Assembly (NCBI GenBank): GCA_964563885.1
Contig: CAZLYX010000018.1
Span: forward strand, 1-34,663
Direction of reading: 5' to 3'
Origin: CAZLYX01 sp964563885
GTDB lineage: Bacteria > Pseudomonadota > Gammaproteobacteria > Burkholderiales > Neisseriaceae
DNA: 34,663 nucleotides
This document shows positions 6,514 through 14,981 of this stretch, in pieces. The translations under genes and the position numbers were made by a program. Position 1 is the stretch's first letter. Every line of letters begins with the position of its first letter. Below the pieces are notes generated by a model. It was given only the letters and a program-made list of their open reading frames with translations. It had not been told where the DNA came from and searched no databases.

Positions 6514-7893
6514 TCAAATTGCTAACGCAGCTAAGAGCTTATTATGAATGCCACCAAAGCCACCATTGCTCATCACCAAAACTTGGTCTCCTGGTTGTGC
6601 AGAGCTTGCAATCTCTGCCACCAATACGTCTAAATCATAGCCAACATGTAGCTTACCGCCTAAAGGTGATAAGGCTTCGGCGACATCCCAATCGATATCA
6701 CCGGCATAACAAAACACCTGATCGGCTTCAGCTAAGCTAAGAGGCAATGCTGTTTTCATCACCCCTAGTTTCATGGTGTTTGAACGTGGCTCTAACACGG
6801 CTAAAATACGCGCCGAACCTATTTTATGACGTAAGCCTTCTACGGTAGTGGTAATCGCCGTGGGATGATGAGCAAAATCATCGTATACGGTAATGCCATT
6901 AACTGTGCCCTTCACTTCCATGCGGCGTTTGACGTTTTTGAACGCGCTCAAACCCTCGCATGCATGTTCTATACTCACACCTACATGGCGTGCTGCGGCA
7001 ATGGTGGCAACTGCATTCATGCGGTTATGCTCACCCATTAATTCCCAAGCTACATGCCCTACTTTTTCACCTTTAAGCAACACATCAAATGATCCGTCGG
7101 CCGCGGCGTTGGCCACTTGCCAGCCATCACCATTGCCAAATGGTTCTACTGGCGTCCAACAGCCTTGATCTAAAGTGTCACGTAAACTTTTTTGCTGGCC
7201 ATTGCACACAATTAAGCCGTTGTTGGGTATGGTGCGCACTAAATTGTGGAATTGGGTTTGAATCGCGGCCAAATCAGCAAAAATATCAGCATGGTCAAAT
7301 TCTAAATTATTCAACACACAGGTGCGTGGGCGATAGTGTACAAATTTACTGCGTTTATCAAAAAACGCAGTATCGTATTCATCTGCCTCAATCACAAAAA
7401 ATGGTGATTGGCTCGCAGGGTCTTGGCGTGTTGCTTGCGGCAAACGTGCCGATACCGAAAAGTTTTGTGGCACGCCACCAATCAAAAAGCCTGGTGCTAA
7501 ACCAGCATATTCTAATACCCAAGCCAACATGCTGGCGGCAGTGGTTTTGCCGTGTGTGCCCGCTACTGCTAATACCCAGCGGCGGTGCAATACATTTTCA
7601 GCTAGCCATTGTGGGCCAGAAATATAAGCCAAACCACGGTTTAAAATCTCTTCTACCACTGGTAAACTGCGTTTTGCAACATTGCCAATTACATACACAT
7701 CTGCGGGAAACTGATTAAGTTGATCAGCTTCAAAACCTTCAACAACATCAATGCCCAAGGTCTCAAGCTGAGTGCTCATCGGTGGATACATTTTGGCATC
7801 ACAGCCAGTAACTTTAAAGCCTGCTTCTTTGGCAATCGCTGCCACTCCGCCCATAAAGGTTCCGCCAATGCCGATGATGTGGATGTGTTTCAT
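6514..7893 (-). CDS. mpl: UDP-N-acetylmuramate:L-Ala-gamma-D-Glu-meso-DAP ligase
   Basis: A 459-residue Mur-ligase-family enzyme that attaches the recycled murein tripeptide to UDP-MurNAc, feeding cell wall recycling. N-terminal HIHIIGIGGTFMGG starts the Rossmann-like domain. The ATP-binding GTHGKTT is at 112-118, the central EADEYDTAFFDKRSKF segment separates Mpl from MurC, and YDDFAHHPTAI near 340 marks the third domain. Length is normal. The start is ATG 7893. It lies downstream of pgeF on the same strand, separated by a DUS hairpin. No good minus-strand terminator is visible before the window's next plus-strand gene. Confidence 0.95.
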   Translation of the reverse strand: MKHIHIIGIGGTFMGGVAAIAKEAGFKVTGCDAKMYPPMSTQLETLGIDVVEGFEADQLNQFPADVYVIGNVAKRSLPVVEEILNRGLAYISGPQWLAENVLHRRWVLAVAGTHGKTTAASMLAWVLEYAGLAPGFLIGGVPQNFSVSARLPQATRQDPASQSPFFVIEADEYDTAFFDKRSKFVHYRPRTCVLNNLEFDHADIFADLAAIQTQFHNLVRTIPNNGLIVCNGQQKSLRDTLDQGCWTPVEPFGNGDGWQVANAAADGSFDVLLKGEKVGHVAWELMGEHNRMNAVATIAAARHVGVSIEHACEGLSAFKNVKRRMEVKGTVNGITVYDDFAHHPTAITTTVEGLRHKIGSARILAVLEPRSNTMKLGVMKTALPLSLAEADQVFCYAGDIDWDVAEALSPLGGKLHVGYDLDVLVAEIASSAQPGDQVLVMSNGGFGGIHNKLLAALAI

Positions 7894-7966
7894 GATGTGT
7901 TTAATGAGTTAAGTTGAATAGCCAAACATTATAGCCCAATTGCACTGTAGCAGCCATTAATCGGCA

Positions 7967-8016
7967 AAAGGCTACCTGAAAAAAGATCATGCTATACAAG
8001 CCTTCAGGTAGCCTTG
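7967..8016 (-). terminator. DUS-pair hairpin downstream of pgeF
   Basis: Inverted exact DUS copies at 7969-7980 and 8003-8014 with a 22-nt loop, 46 nt beyond the pgeF stop. The minus strand continues with TTTTGCC, a moderate U-run. Confidence 0.65.
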
Positions 8017-8061
8017 ACAAATCTTTAAAATGAAGACTTTAAATCTTCTAGCTAGAAAAAA

Positions 8062-8853
8062 CTACTCATTGTTTTCTAGCCAAATTGCACTAACCATGCG
8101 CCCTGTTTGACCATCGCGTCGATAAGAAAAAAATGTATCCCGTTCTAATACCGTACAATGCTCACCACCAAAAATTTGATTAACGCCCTCGCGTTGCAAT
8201 ATTAAGCGCGCCAACATATAGATATCTGCCAAATATTTTCCATCACCGATGGCTTCAAAGGCTTGCTCTGCTTGAGCTATGGGTAAACAAAAAGCGTCCC
8301 ATACATTTTGTCCCACTTCAAAAGCATCCGGGCCGATAGCTGGTCCTAAATAAGCCAATAATGACTCCGGCGCCACACCCATAGCGCTAATGGTGTTTTG
8401 CAATACGCCACCAGCTAAACCACGCCAACCCGCGTGTGCCGCGGCGACTACTGTGCCTTTATCGTCACACAATAATACTGGCAGACAATCGGCGGTCATT
8501 ACCGCACAAGCCACTTGACCGCTGCGATCATAGCTGGCATCTGACTCTGCTTTAATGCTTTGATTTTCAAAAGCATTAACTACAATATCACTGTGAATTT
8601 GGTTTAAATAAACAAGTTTTTTGCCAGCTTTCTCTTCAACGATGCGCCGATTTTCTATTACTTTTTGTGGATCATCGCCTACATGGTCTCCTACGTTCAG
8701 CGACTGAAAGTAACCGTTACTCACACCACCCTTGCGTGTAGTGAGCAAAGTTCTTACATTGTCTGGAACAGGCCAGTTTGCAGTGAGAAAAAAGCAGTCT
8801 GTTTGAACCAATCCGATTGCGGCAGCTAAATCCAAATTTAGTTTTGAGTCCAT
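8062..8853 (-). CDS. pgeF: Peptidoglycan editing factor / YfiH-LACC1 family purine nucleoside enzyme
   Basis: A 263-residue protein of the YfiH (PgeF, laccase-domain, LACC1) family. The metal-site residues appear as NQIHSDIV (His), TADCLP (Cys) and AAHAGWRG (His). In E. coli the protein keeps peptidoglycan free of wrong amino acids at position 2, and homologues act as purine nucleoside phosphorylase/adenosine deaminase; older annotation calls it polyphenol oxidase. An ATG at 8874 also opens the frame, but AAGGAAAA about 9 nt upstream of ATG 8853 makes the latter the better start. It is encoded next to mpl, another peptidoglycan gene. Confidence 0.9.
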   Translation of the reverse strand: MDSKLNLDLAAAIGLVQTDCFFLTANWPVPDNVRTLLTTRKGGVSNGYFQSLNVGDHVGDDPQKVIENRRIVEEKAGKKLVYLNQIHSDIVVNAFENQSIKAESDASYDRSGQVACAVMTADCLPVLLCDDKGTVVAAAHAGWRGLAGGVLQNTISAMGVAPESLLAYLGPAIGPDAFEVGQNVWDAFCLPIAQAEQAFEAIGDGKYLADIYMLARLILQREGVNQIFGGEHCTVLERDTFFSYRRDGQTGRMVSAIWLENNE

Positions 8854-9032
8854 AAATTTATTTTCCTTTGGCATAACGGATACAAAAAGCTTAATACTTA
8901 TTAACTTATCTTAATTATAAAAATATCAAGCATCAAGCTTTAGATATGTTTACTAAATATTAAAGAATATTAGTCGAATAATTTATCCGCATCATTCATT
9001 TACAATAACTATACACTGGGAATCAACTCATC

Positions 9033-9509
9033 ATGAGAGCACTTTTAAATCCTGGCAACCAACTTATGTTTGCTTATAGAATTTATCATCGTTTGGCGCA
9101 ATATACGCTATTGAGACCATTGAGTTATATTATGTATATTATGAGTCGCATAATCTACTCCAGTGATATTCATCCGTTGGCCAAAATTGGTAAAGGCTCA
9201 GAAATACTCCATCATTTCAACATTGTTATTGGTGGCACGGCAGTTATCGGCAAAAATTGCGTATTGCTAAACGGTGTAACACTGGGTGATGATGGTCGCA
9301 GTGGCAGATGTCCAACTATTGGTGATAATGTCATGATCAGTACTGGTGTTAAAATTTTAGGTGATATTAAGATAGGTTCAAATTCTATTATCGGCGCCAA
9401 TAGTGTTGTGATGAAGGATATGCCTGAAGATTCTTTGATTGTCGGTTGCCCTGCTGTGCCGAAACGAAAAATCAATCGCAGCGAATATATGTATTCTAAA
9501 TCTGATTAA
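9033..9509 (+). CDS. Hexapeptide-repeat acyltransferase, serine O-acetyltransferase-like
   Basis: This 158-residue protein is a left-handed beta-helix acyltransferase. From residue 50 it carries repeated [LIV]GxxxxI units: IHPLAKIGKGSEILHHFNIV, IGGTAVIGKN, NGVTLGDD, IGDNVMISTGVKILGD, IGSNSIIGANSVVMKDMP. The IHP...HH...GVTLG pattern resembles the catalytic core of CysE. However, the long helical N-terminal domain of CysE is missing; about 48 residues with a hydrophobic stretch stand in its place. It may acetylate serine, a sugar or another small alcohol; context does not decide. It is divergent from pgeF and has its own terminator. The ribosome-binding site (GGGAATCAACTC) is weak. Confidence 0.75.
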   Translation: MRALLNPGNQLMFAYRIYHRLAQYTLLRPLSYIMYIMSRIIYSSDIHPLAKIGKGSEILHHFNIVIGGTAVIGKNCVLLNGVTLGDDGRSGRCPTIGDNVMISTGVKILGDIKIGSNSIIGANSVVMKDMPEDSLIVGCPAVPKRKINRSEYMYSKSD

Positions 9510-9532
9510 TAATGCTTATGTATTGTTAATAC

Positions 9533-9567
9533 AAAAAAGAGCTACCTGAAAAGGCCGCTCTTTTTTT
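9533..9567 (+). terminator. Terminator with degenerate DUS
   Basis: AAAAAAGAGC (9533-9542) pairs with GCTCTTTTTT (9557-9566). The loop contains most of a DUS (GCTACCTGAA). It sits 24 nt after the acyltransferase stop and could also serve the convergent rluD. Confidence 0.75.
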
Positions 9568-9596
9568 ATTTCGATAATGCTTAAAGTTGAAGCAGA

Positions 9597-10721
9597 TTAA
9601 TCGCGCACATACATCACATCGACATCATAATCATCTTCATCCCAATCATCATCGTCACCCTCGCCTGCTAAGCGATCCTTCCAATCCTCTTCACGACTCA
9701 GCGATGAATCTAAACCACTCTCCAAGCGTAAGACTGATAATAAATGATAAATATCCTCTGGAAGCTTGGCTTCGAATGATAAAGTTTCCAGTGTTTTAGG
9801 ATGAATAAAACTTAATCGATAAGCATGCAGAGCTTGCCGCCCTAACGCTTTAACCGTTTCTTTCACATCATCATTACACACATGACGCGGATTGCCATAA
9901 ACTGGGTCGCCTGCCAATGGATGGTTGGCTTCGCGCATATGCACACGAATTTGATGAGTGCGCCCAGTTTCTAGTTCGCATTCAACATAACTATGAGCAA
10001 AATAGCGCTCAAGCACTTTGATATGGGTAATCGCTTTTTTGCCGCCAAAGAGCAGCACTGCCATTTTTAAGCGGTTGTGTGGATCGCGGCCGATTAAAGT
10101 GTCAATTTTGCCATCAAATGGCACAACACCGTTCACCACGGCACGGTAAATTCGCTTTACTGTGCGCGCTTGGAGTTGTTGTACTAAATGATTTTGTGCT
10201 GCCAACGTTTTGGCCACCACCATTAAGCCGCTGGTGTCTTTGTCGAGGCGATGAACGATACCGGCACGGGGAATTTGGGTAAGCTCAGGACAATACGCCA
10301 ACAAACCATTTAATAAAGTGCCTGTCCAATTGCCTGCCGCTGGATGGACTACCAAGCCCGCTGGTTTATTAATCAATAATACGGTATCGTCTTCATAAAT
10401 GATGTTTAAATTCATCTCTTCGGGTATATAAGCGAGATTTTCATCTGTTGGCCGAGGTATAACATCAATTTTCTCACTGCCAATAAGTTTTTCTTTAGGC
10501 TGGGCAATTTTGCCATTTAGTTGCACTGCGCCCTCTTTAATCCACGTGGTTAAACGGCTACGCGAATAATCAGGTAGCAGTTTTGCTAGCGCTGCGTCCA
10601 GTCGCATCCCAGCAAATTCATTAGGAACGGTTAAATTTATGCAACTTTCTGCATCAGGGGCTGCCGAAAAGTCTAAATCATCGTTATAATCGGTTTCGTT
10701 CTCAAAGGAAGTGTTCTGCAT
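9597..10721 (-). CDS. rluD: 23S rRNA pseudouridine synthase RluD
   Basis: This roughly 374-residue enzyme converts uridines of 23S rRNA helix 69 (E. coli 1911/1915/1917) to pseudouridine. An S4-like RNA-binding domain (about 30-90, MRLDAALAKLLPDYSRSRL) precedes the catalytic domain. HRLDKDTSG holds the catalytic Asp at about residue 160, and GRTHQIRVHM follows. The last 30 residues form an acidic tail rich in Asp, Glu and Trp, ending VMYVRD. The frame is open to 10787, but ATG 10721 (MQNTSFENE) is chosen: it matches the start I recall for Neisseria RluD and avoids a long overlap with bamD. The start codon overlaps the divergent bamD start by 2 nt. Confidence 0.92.
   Translation of the reverse strand: MQNTSFENETDYNDDLDFSAAPDAESCINLTVPNEFAGMRLDAALAKLLPDYSRSRLTTWIKEGAVQLNGKIAQPKEKLIGSEKIDVIPRPTDENLAYIPEEMNLNIIYEDDTVLLINKPAGLVVHPAAGNWTGTLLNGLLAYCPELTQIPRAGIVHRLDKDTSGLMVVAKTLAAQNHLVQQLQARTVKRIYRAVVNGVVPFDGKIDTLIGRDPHNRLKMAVLLFGGKKAITHIKVLERYFAHSYVECELETGRTHQIRVHMREANHPLAGDPVYGNPRHVCNDDVKETVKALGRQALHAYRLSFIHPKTLETLSFEAKLPEDIYHLLSVLRLESGLDSSLSREEDWKDRLAGEGDDDDWDEDDYDVDVMYVRD
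10685..10690 (+). promoter_or_regulatory. Putative -10 element for bamD inside rluD
   Basis: A perfect TATAAT on the plus strand, 30 nt upstream of the bamD ATG, embedded in rluD codons for Tyr-Asn-Asp. No convincing -35 is visible. Confidence 0.45.
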
Positions 10722-11526
10722 GAAAAAAATTCTTTTAGTGGTTTCGTTAAGTTTGGCTTTGGGCGCTTGTGCCAGCAATAAAGGCACGGTGGATAAAGAA
10801 GCTCAAATAACCGAAGATTGGACTGTGAACCAGTTATACACTGAGGCACAAGACGAATTAAACAGCAATAATTATACGCGCGCTATTAAATTGTATGAAT
10901 TATTAACATCTCGCTTTCCGAACGACATTTATTCACAGCAAGCGCTATTGGATACAGCTTATGCTCATTACAAAGATGATGAACAGGAAAAAGCGCTAGC
11001 TGCTGTTGAGCGTTTTCAGCGTATGCACCCGCAACATCCAAGTATGGATTACGCATTATACTTGAAAGGTTTGATTCTGTTTAATGAGGATCAATCTTTC
11101 TTAAATAAATTAGCCTCGCAAGATTGGTCTGATCGCGATCCCAAAGCAAACGAAGAAGCCTATCAGGCGTTTTCTGACGTTGTTCGCCGCTTTCCAGACA
11201 GCAAATATGCCGCTGATTCTTCCGTGCGCATGGCAAAACTTGTTGAAGCTTTAGGTGGCAATCAAATGGCAGTTGCGCGTTATTACATGAAGCGTGGTGC
11301 GTATTTAGCCGCTGCTAACCGTGCCCAAAAAATTGTATCTGAATATCAAAACACCATTTTTGTGGAAGAGTCTTTAGCGATTATGGAGCTGGCTTATCAG
11401 CGCTTAGAGCAGCCTAAACTAGCAGAAGATACCCGTCGTATTTTGCAACAAAACTTTCCCGATAGCCCTTATCTAACTAAATCATGGCAGTCAGAAGGTA
11501 TGCCGTGGTGGCGCTACTGGAAATAA
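10720..11526 (+). CDS. bamD: Outer membrane assembly lipoprotein BamD (ComL)
   Basis: A 268-residue TPR lipoprotein of the BAM complex, which inserts beta-barrel proteins into the outer membrane; in Neisseria the orthologue is ComL, linked to transformation competence. The signal peptide MKKILLVVSLSLALGAC ends in the lipobox LGAC with Cys17 as the acylation site. TPR-like repeats follow (NYTRAIKLYE, LDTAYAHYKDDE, ALYLKGLILFNEDQ). The C-terminus MPWWRYWK is nearly identical to that of Neisseria ComL as I remember it. ATG 10720 is preferred over GTG 10711: AAGGAA lies 9 nt upstream. It is divergent from rluD with overlapping starts. Confidence 0.96.
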   Translation: MKKILLVVSLSLALGACASNKGTVDKEAQITEDWTVNQLYTEAQDELNSNNYTRAIKLYELLTSRFPNDIYSQQALLDTAYAHYKDDEQEKALAAVERFQRMHPQHPSMDYALYLKGLILFNEDQSFLNKLASQDWSDRDPKANEEAYQAFSDVVRRFPDSKYAADSSVRMAKLVEALGGNQMAVARYYMKRGAYLAAANRAQKIVSEYQNTIFVEESLAIMELAYQRLEQPKLAEDTRRILQQNFPDSPYLTKSWQSEGMPWWRYWK

Positions 11527-11560
11527 CTGGATGAGCTTTATCCTTAAATATTAAAGCTTA

Positions 11561-11592
11561 GAGGCTACCTGAATAATGTTTCAGGTAGCCTC
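11561..11592 (+). terminator. DUS-pair hairpin, terminator of bamD
   Basis: Exact inverted DUS copies at 11562-11573 and 11580-11591 with a 6-nt loop, 34 nt after the bamD stop. The trailing sequence TCTATTGTCTTT gives a poor U-run. Confidence 0.65.
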
Positions 11593-11659
11593 TATTGTCT
11601 TTATACTGTATTAAACACCATCTTACTATTGGGCTTAAATTTGGCACCTTGGGCAAAAC

Positions 11660-13051
11660 ATGTTAACCGATAAAGCAAACTCTCCATCTCGCTGGCTGCC
11701 GCTACTCTTAGCGTTGGCCATTTTTATGCAGATGCTAGACACCACTATCTTAAATACTGCGTTACCCAAGATAGCAGCTGACCTCAACGAATCACCATTA
11801 AATATGCAGTCGACGATCATTGCGTATGCACTGACGATAGCACTGCTGGTTCCCCTCAGCGGCCATCTGGTTGATCGCTTTGGCACACGAAACGTATTTA
11901 TCGTAGCTTTGAGTTTTTTTATGCTCGGTTCGTTAATGTGCGCCGCCGCACCTAATTTGCCGATGCTGGTTTTTGCACGCGTGGTACAAGGGCTTGGTGG
12001 TTCAATGCTTACGCTAGTGCCTCGACTCACACTATTGCGTGTTTATGATAAATCACAACTACTCAATGCGCTAAATTATGCTCTGATGCCCGCACTTATT
12101 GGCCCTATTCTAGGGCCTTTGGTAGGCGGTTATTTGGTCGAATATGCTAGTTGGCATTGGATTTTCTTGCTGAATCTACCTATTGGCGCAATTGGTATTT
12201 TAGCCGCTTTGAAAATCATGCCCAATGTTAAAGGTGAAAAAAGCCAATTTGATATTATCGGTTTTTTACTTTTTGCAGCCGCTGTCTGTTCTTTAAACTT
12301 ATCAGTAGAAATCATCTTGCGCCCTAGCGCTAAATTATTTTCATTTTTACTTGCTGGTAGTGGATTAACCGCGCTCTGGTTCTATAGACGCCACGCTAGA
12401 AACACCAAAGAACCACTTTATGCTGGTAATTTATTCAAAGTGCGCACCTATCGAGTTGGTTTAACTGGCAATTTAGTTAGCCGTTTGGGCATTAGCTCTG
12501 TTCCTTTCCTCTTGCCCTTATTATTTCAGGTAGCCTTTGGCTTTACTGCAAGTTTCTCGGGTTGGCTTATCTCCACGATTGCATTAGCTGCTTTTATCAC
12601 CAAGCCGCTCACTAAACCAGTGATGATGCGCTTTGGTTATCGCAATGTTCTCATCATGAACACACGTTTGCTCGGTGCCCTAATTATGCTGTTGGCGCTA
12701 CCCAGTGCGCACACATCATTATCGGTATGGATGGTGCTGCTATTTATTATGGGTATAAGTAATTCTTTACAGTTTTCTGCTATGAATACGCTTACGATTG
12801 CTGATTTACGCCCCTATCAAACGGGTAGCGGCAATAGTTTGATGGCGGTTAACCAACAATTATCCATGAGTTTCGGCATTGCGCTCGGGGCACTGGTGTT
12901 ACAATCGACCACAAAAACCAGCTTTGCAGTTGATAATTTACACATTGCATTCAGATACACTTTTGTCGTTATCGGCGCCATTACATTTGCTTCGAGTTGG
13001 ATTTTTCTCCGTCTGCATACTCGCGACGGCCACAACTTAGTTGCTAAATAA
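11660..13051 (+). CDS. MFS drug/metabolite exporter, DHA2-like (MdtD/HsrA type)
   Basis: A 463-residue inner-membrane transporter with 12-14 hydrophobic segments. The DHA2 pattern is visible: LDTTILNTALPKIAADL in the first helix and loop, GHLVDRFGTRNVF (motif A) after helix 2, and ARVVQGLGGSML (motif B) at helix 4. GPILGPLVGGYLVEYASWHW is motif C of drug:proton antiporters. It probably exports a toxic compound using the proton gradient; substrate unknown. An exact DUS lies inside the gene (12525-12536), encoding FQVA. The ribosome-binding site is weak (TTGGGCAAAACATG). It is a single-gene unit with its own terminator. Confidence 0.9.
   Translation: MLTDKANSPSRWLPLLLALAIFMQMLDTTILNTALPKIAADLNESPLNMQSTIIAYALTIALLVPLSGHLVDRFGTRNVFIVALSFFMLGSLMCAAAPNLPMLVFARVVQGLGGSMLTLVPRLTLLRVYDKSQLLNALNYALMPALIGPILGPLVGGYLVEYASWHWIFLLNLPIGAIGILAALKIMPNVKGEKSQFDIIGFLLFAAAVCSLNLSVEIILRPSAKLFSFLLAGSGLTALWFYRRHARNTKEPLYAGNLFKVRTYRVGLTGNLVSRLGISSVPFLLPLLFQVAFGFTASFSGWLISTIALAAFITKPLTKPVMMRFGYRNVLIMNTRLLGALIMLLALPSAHTSLSVWMVLLFIMGISNSLQFSAMNTLTIADLRPYQTGSGNSLMAVNQQLSMSFGIALGALVLQSTTKTSFAVDNLHIAFRYTFVVIGAITFASSWIFLRLHTRDGHNLVAK
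12525..12536 (-). repeat. DUS inside the MFS transporter gene
   Basis: An exact copy within coding sequence; the plus strand reads TTT CAG GTA GCC (FQVA). Confidence 0.85.
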
Positions 13052-13129
13052 AGTTATTTAATCTGATAGCAGGCGTTAAAAATGGCTTAATCACATTAGC
13101 AATCACCAATATGCTAATAAATTGACTCT

Positions 13130-13175
13130 GTTCAGGTAGCCTTATTCTTAAAAGGCTACCTGAACCCTTTTTTTC
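13130..13175 (+). terminator. DUS-pair hairpin, terminator of the MFS gene
   Basis: Exact DUS copies at 13131-13142 and 13153-13164, with TTCAGG outermost, the reverse of most pairs in the window. GTTCAGGTAGCCTT pairs with AAGGCTACCTGAAC, followed by CCCTTTTTTTC, a good U-run. dut begins 17 nt later. Confidence 0.8.
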
Positions 13176-13192
13176 TTATATGAGTAACCATT

Positions 13193-13645
13193 ATGAAAAC
13201 AGAAGTTGAACTCAAAATTCTTAATCCTAAAATGACCGAACAACTGCCCGCTTATGCCACATCTGGTTCTGCTGGCTTAGATTTACGCGCTTGTCTTGAT
13301 GCTGCGGTTACGCTTCAGCCTGGTGAAACTTACCTTATTCCCACTGGTTTAGCCATTCACCTAGACAACCCTGCTTATGCTGCTGTTTTGTTACCCCGCT
13401 CTGGCCTTGGTCACAAACATGGCATTGTGCTTGGCAACCTTGTTGGCTTGATCGATTCAGATTACCAAGGTGAATTAAAAGTATCCGCATGGAACCGCAG
13501 CCAAACACCTTTTACCATTGAGCCATTTGAGCGCATCGCTCAAATGGTGATTGTGCCAGTGGTGCACGCTGAGTTTAAAGTGGTTGATGAATTTGCCGCT
13601 AGCCAACGTGGCGAAGGCGGCTTCGGCAGCACGGGCAAAGCATAA
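13193..13645 (+). CDS. dut: dUTP diphosphatase (dUTPase)
   Basis: A 150-residue trimeric dUTPase that hydrolyses dUTP to dUMP and pyrophosphate, keeping uracil out of DNA and supplying dTMP synthesis. The five motifs are visible: SAGLDLRA (1), LLPRSGLGHKHGIVLGN (2), GLIDSDYQGEL (3), PFERIAQMVIVPV (4) and the C-terminal RGEGGFGSTGK (5). Length and order are normal. It starts at ATG 13193. It lies just after a strong terminator and ends in its own DUS hairpin, so it is probably monocistronic. Confidence 0.97.
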   Translation: MKTEVELKILNPKMTEQLPAYATSGSAGLDLRACLDAAVTLQPGETYLIPTGLAIHLDNPAYAAVLLPRSGLGHKHGIVLGNLVGLIDSDYQGELKVSAWNRSQTPFTIEPFERIAQMVIVPVVHAEFKVVDEFAASQRGEGGFGSTGKA

Positions 13646-13661
13646 TAATGTGATGCTTTAT

Positions 13662-13699
13662 AAAGGCTACCTGAAACGATAACTTTTCAGGTAGCCTTT
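13662..13699 (+). terminator. DUS-pair hairpin, terminator of dut
   Basis: AAAGGCTACCTGAA (13662-13675) and TTCAGGTAGCCTTT (13686-13699) with a 10-nt loop, followed by GTTTACTT. Confidence 0.7.
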
Positions 13700-13729
13700 G
13701 TTTACTTAAAAAGCCATTTTCACAATATA

Positions 13730-13738
13730 TGTTAAAAT
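13730..13738 (+). promoter_or_regulatory. Putative extended -10 for mnmA
   Basis: TGTTAAAAT fits an extended -10 (TGN plus TAAAAT), about 62 nt upstream of ATG 13800, just past the dut terminator. No clear -35. Confidence 0.4.
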
Positions 13739-13799
13739 CGGTCATTAATTATTTTCTACACACTGTGATTTAATGTGTAGTGCCTACTACATTCTGATT

Positions 13800-14906
13800 A
13801 TGCCCATAAAAAACCCTCATCCTCAAAACATCATTGTCGGGCTTTCCGGCGGCGTTGATTCGTCTGTCACTGCATACTTACTCAAACAAGCTGGCCATGA
13901 TGTGCGCGGCGTGTTTATGCAAAACTGGGAAGACGACAATACCGACGAATATTGCAGCATCAAACAAGATTCACTTGATGCAATGGCAGTGGCAGATATT
14001 ATTGATATCGACATTGATATTGTTAATTTTGCTACACAATATAAAGACAATGTATTTGCCTATTTTCTAAAAGAATATCAAGCTGGCCGCACGCCAAACC
14101 CCGATGTGTTGTGTAATGCCGAAATTAAGTTTAAATGCTTTCTCGACTATGCCATCGACCATGGTGCAGACGTTATCGCAACGGGGCACTATGCGCGTAA
14201 AGAAATTCGCAACAACGTGCACTATTTGCTCAAGGGTTTAGATACCAACAAAGACCAAAGCTATTTTTTATACCGTTTGAAGCCCTACCAGCTTGAGCGT
14301 GCAATTTTCCCACTTGGCGACTTAGAAAAACCTGAAGTGCGCCGTTTAGCCGCCGAAGCAAACTTGCCTACTGCGGCTAAAAAAGACAGCACCGGCATCT
14401 GCTTTATTGGCGAGCGTCCGTTTCGTGATTTCCTTCAGCAATATTTGCCAACCAACAACGGCGCAATGGTTACGCCTGAAGGCAAAGCCGTTGGCGAGCA
14501 TGTAGGACTGATGTTTTATACCATTGGTCAACGAAAAGGTTTAGGTATTGGCGGTGCGGGTGAGCCATGGTTTGTTGCTGGTAAAAATTTGATTACCAAT
14601 GAATTGATTGTGGTTCAAGGGCATGAACACCCGCTCTTATTTACCGATAGTTTAATAATGAATGATTTAAGCTTTACCCTACCCCAACGACCACCAGCTG
14701 GCCGTTATCACTGCAAAACGCGTTATAGGATGGCTGATTCACCTTGTGAGCTACGCTATATAGATAATGAAACTATTAAGTTGGTTTTTGATGAACCGCA
14801 GTGGGCAGTTACCCCAGGCCAATCTGCGGTATTATATGACGATGATGTTTGCTTGGGGGGCGGAATAATAGTGTCTACTGATAAACCAGTTATCATAACC
14901 AATTAG
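13800..14906 (+). CDS. mnmA: tRNA-specific 2-thiouridylase MnmA
   Basis: A 368-residue enzyme that activates U34 of Lys, Glu and Gln tRNAs with ATP and inserts sulfur relayed from IscS/Tus proteins. The PP-loop GLSGGVDSSV is near the N-terminus. The first catalytic Cys lies in NPDVLCNAEIKF and the persulfide Cys in STGICFIGERPF. The protein closely follows Neisseria MnmA as I remember it. The frame is also open from ATG 13773 (9 more residues); ATG 13800 gives the usual N-terminus before NIIVGLSGG, but neither start has a clear ribosome-binding site. fadD follows after 75 nt with no terminator visible. Confidence 0.96.
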   Translation: MPIKNPHPQNIIVGLSGGVDSSVTAYLLKQAGHDVRGVFMQNWEDDNTDEYCSIKQDSLDAMAVADIIDIDIDIVNFATQYKDNVFAYFLKEYQAGRTPNPDVLCNAEIKFKCFLDYAIDHGADVIATGHYARKEIRNNVHYLLKGLDTNKDQSYFLYRLKPYQLERAIFPLGDLEKPEVRRLAAEANLPTAAKKDSTGICFIGERPFRDFLQQYLPTNNGAMVTPEGKAVGEHVGLMFYTIGQRKGLGIGGAGEPWFVAGKNLITNELIVVQGHEHPLLFTDSLIMNDLSFTLPQRPPAGRYHCKTRYRMADSPCELRYIDNETIKLVFDEPQWAVTPGQSAVLYDDDVCLGGGIIVSTDKPVIITN

Positions 14907-14981
14907 CCTTAAATAAATGTTGCGCTGATACCGTCAAAAATCGGTTTGTAAACAGGCGCAAACCCGATAGGATTGCCTATT

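Noticed and set aside
7089..7718. Long plus-strand frame (about 209 residues) inside mpl
   Set aside because: Antisense shadow of a clear Mpl; Cys/His/Gln-rich composition unlike a real protein.
10722..10787. Longer RluD start at 10787
   Set aside because: It would add 22 residues overlapping bamD; ATG 10721 gives the N-terminus expected from Neisseria RluD.
11635..12030. Minus-strand frame overlapping the MFS gene
   Set aside because: The MFS motifs on the plus strand are decisive; the antisense product is low-complexity.
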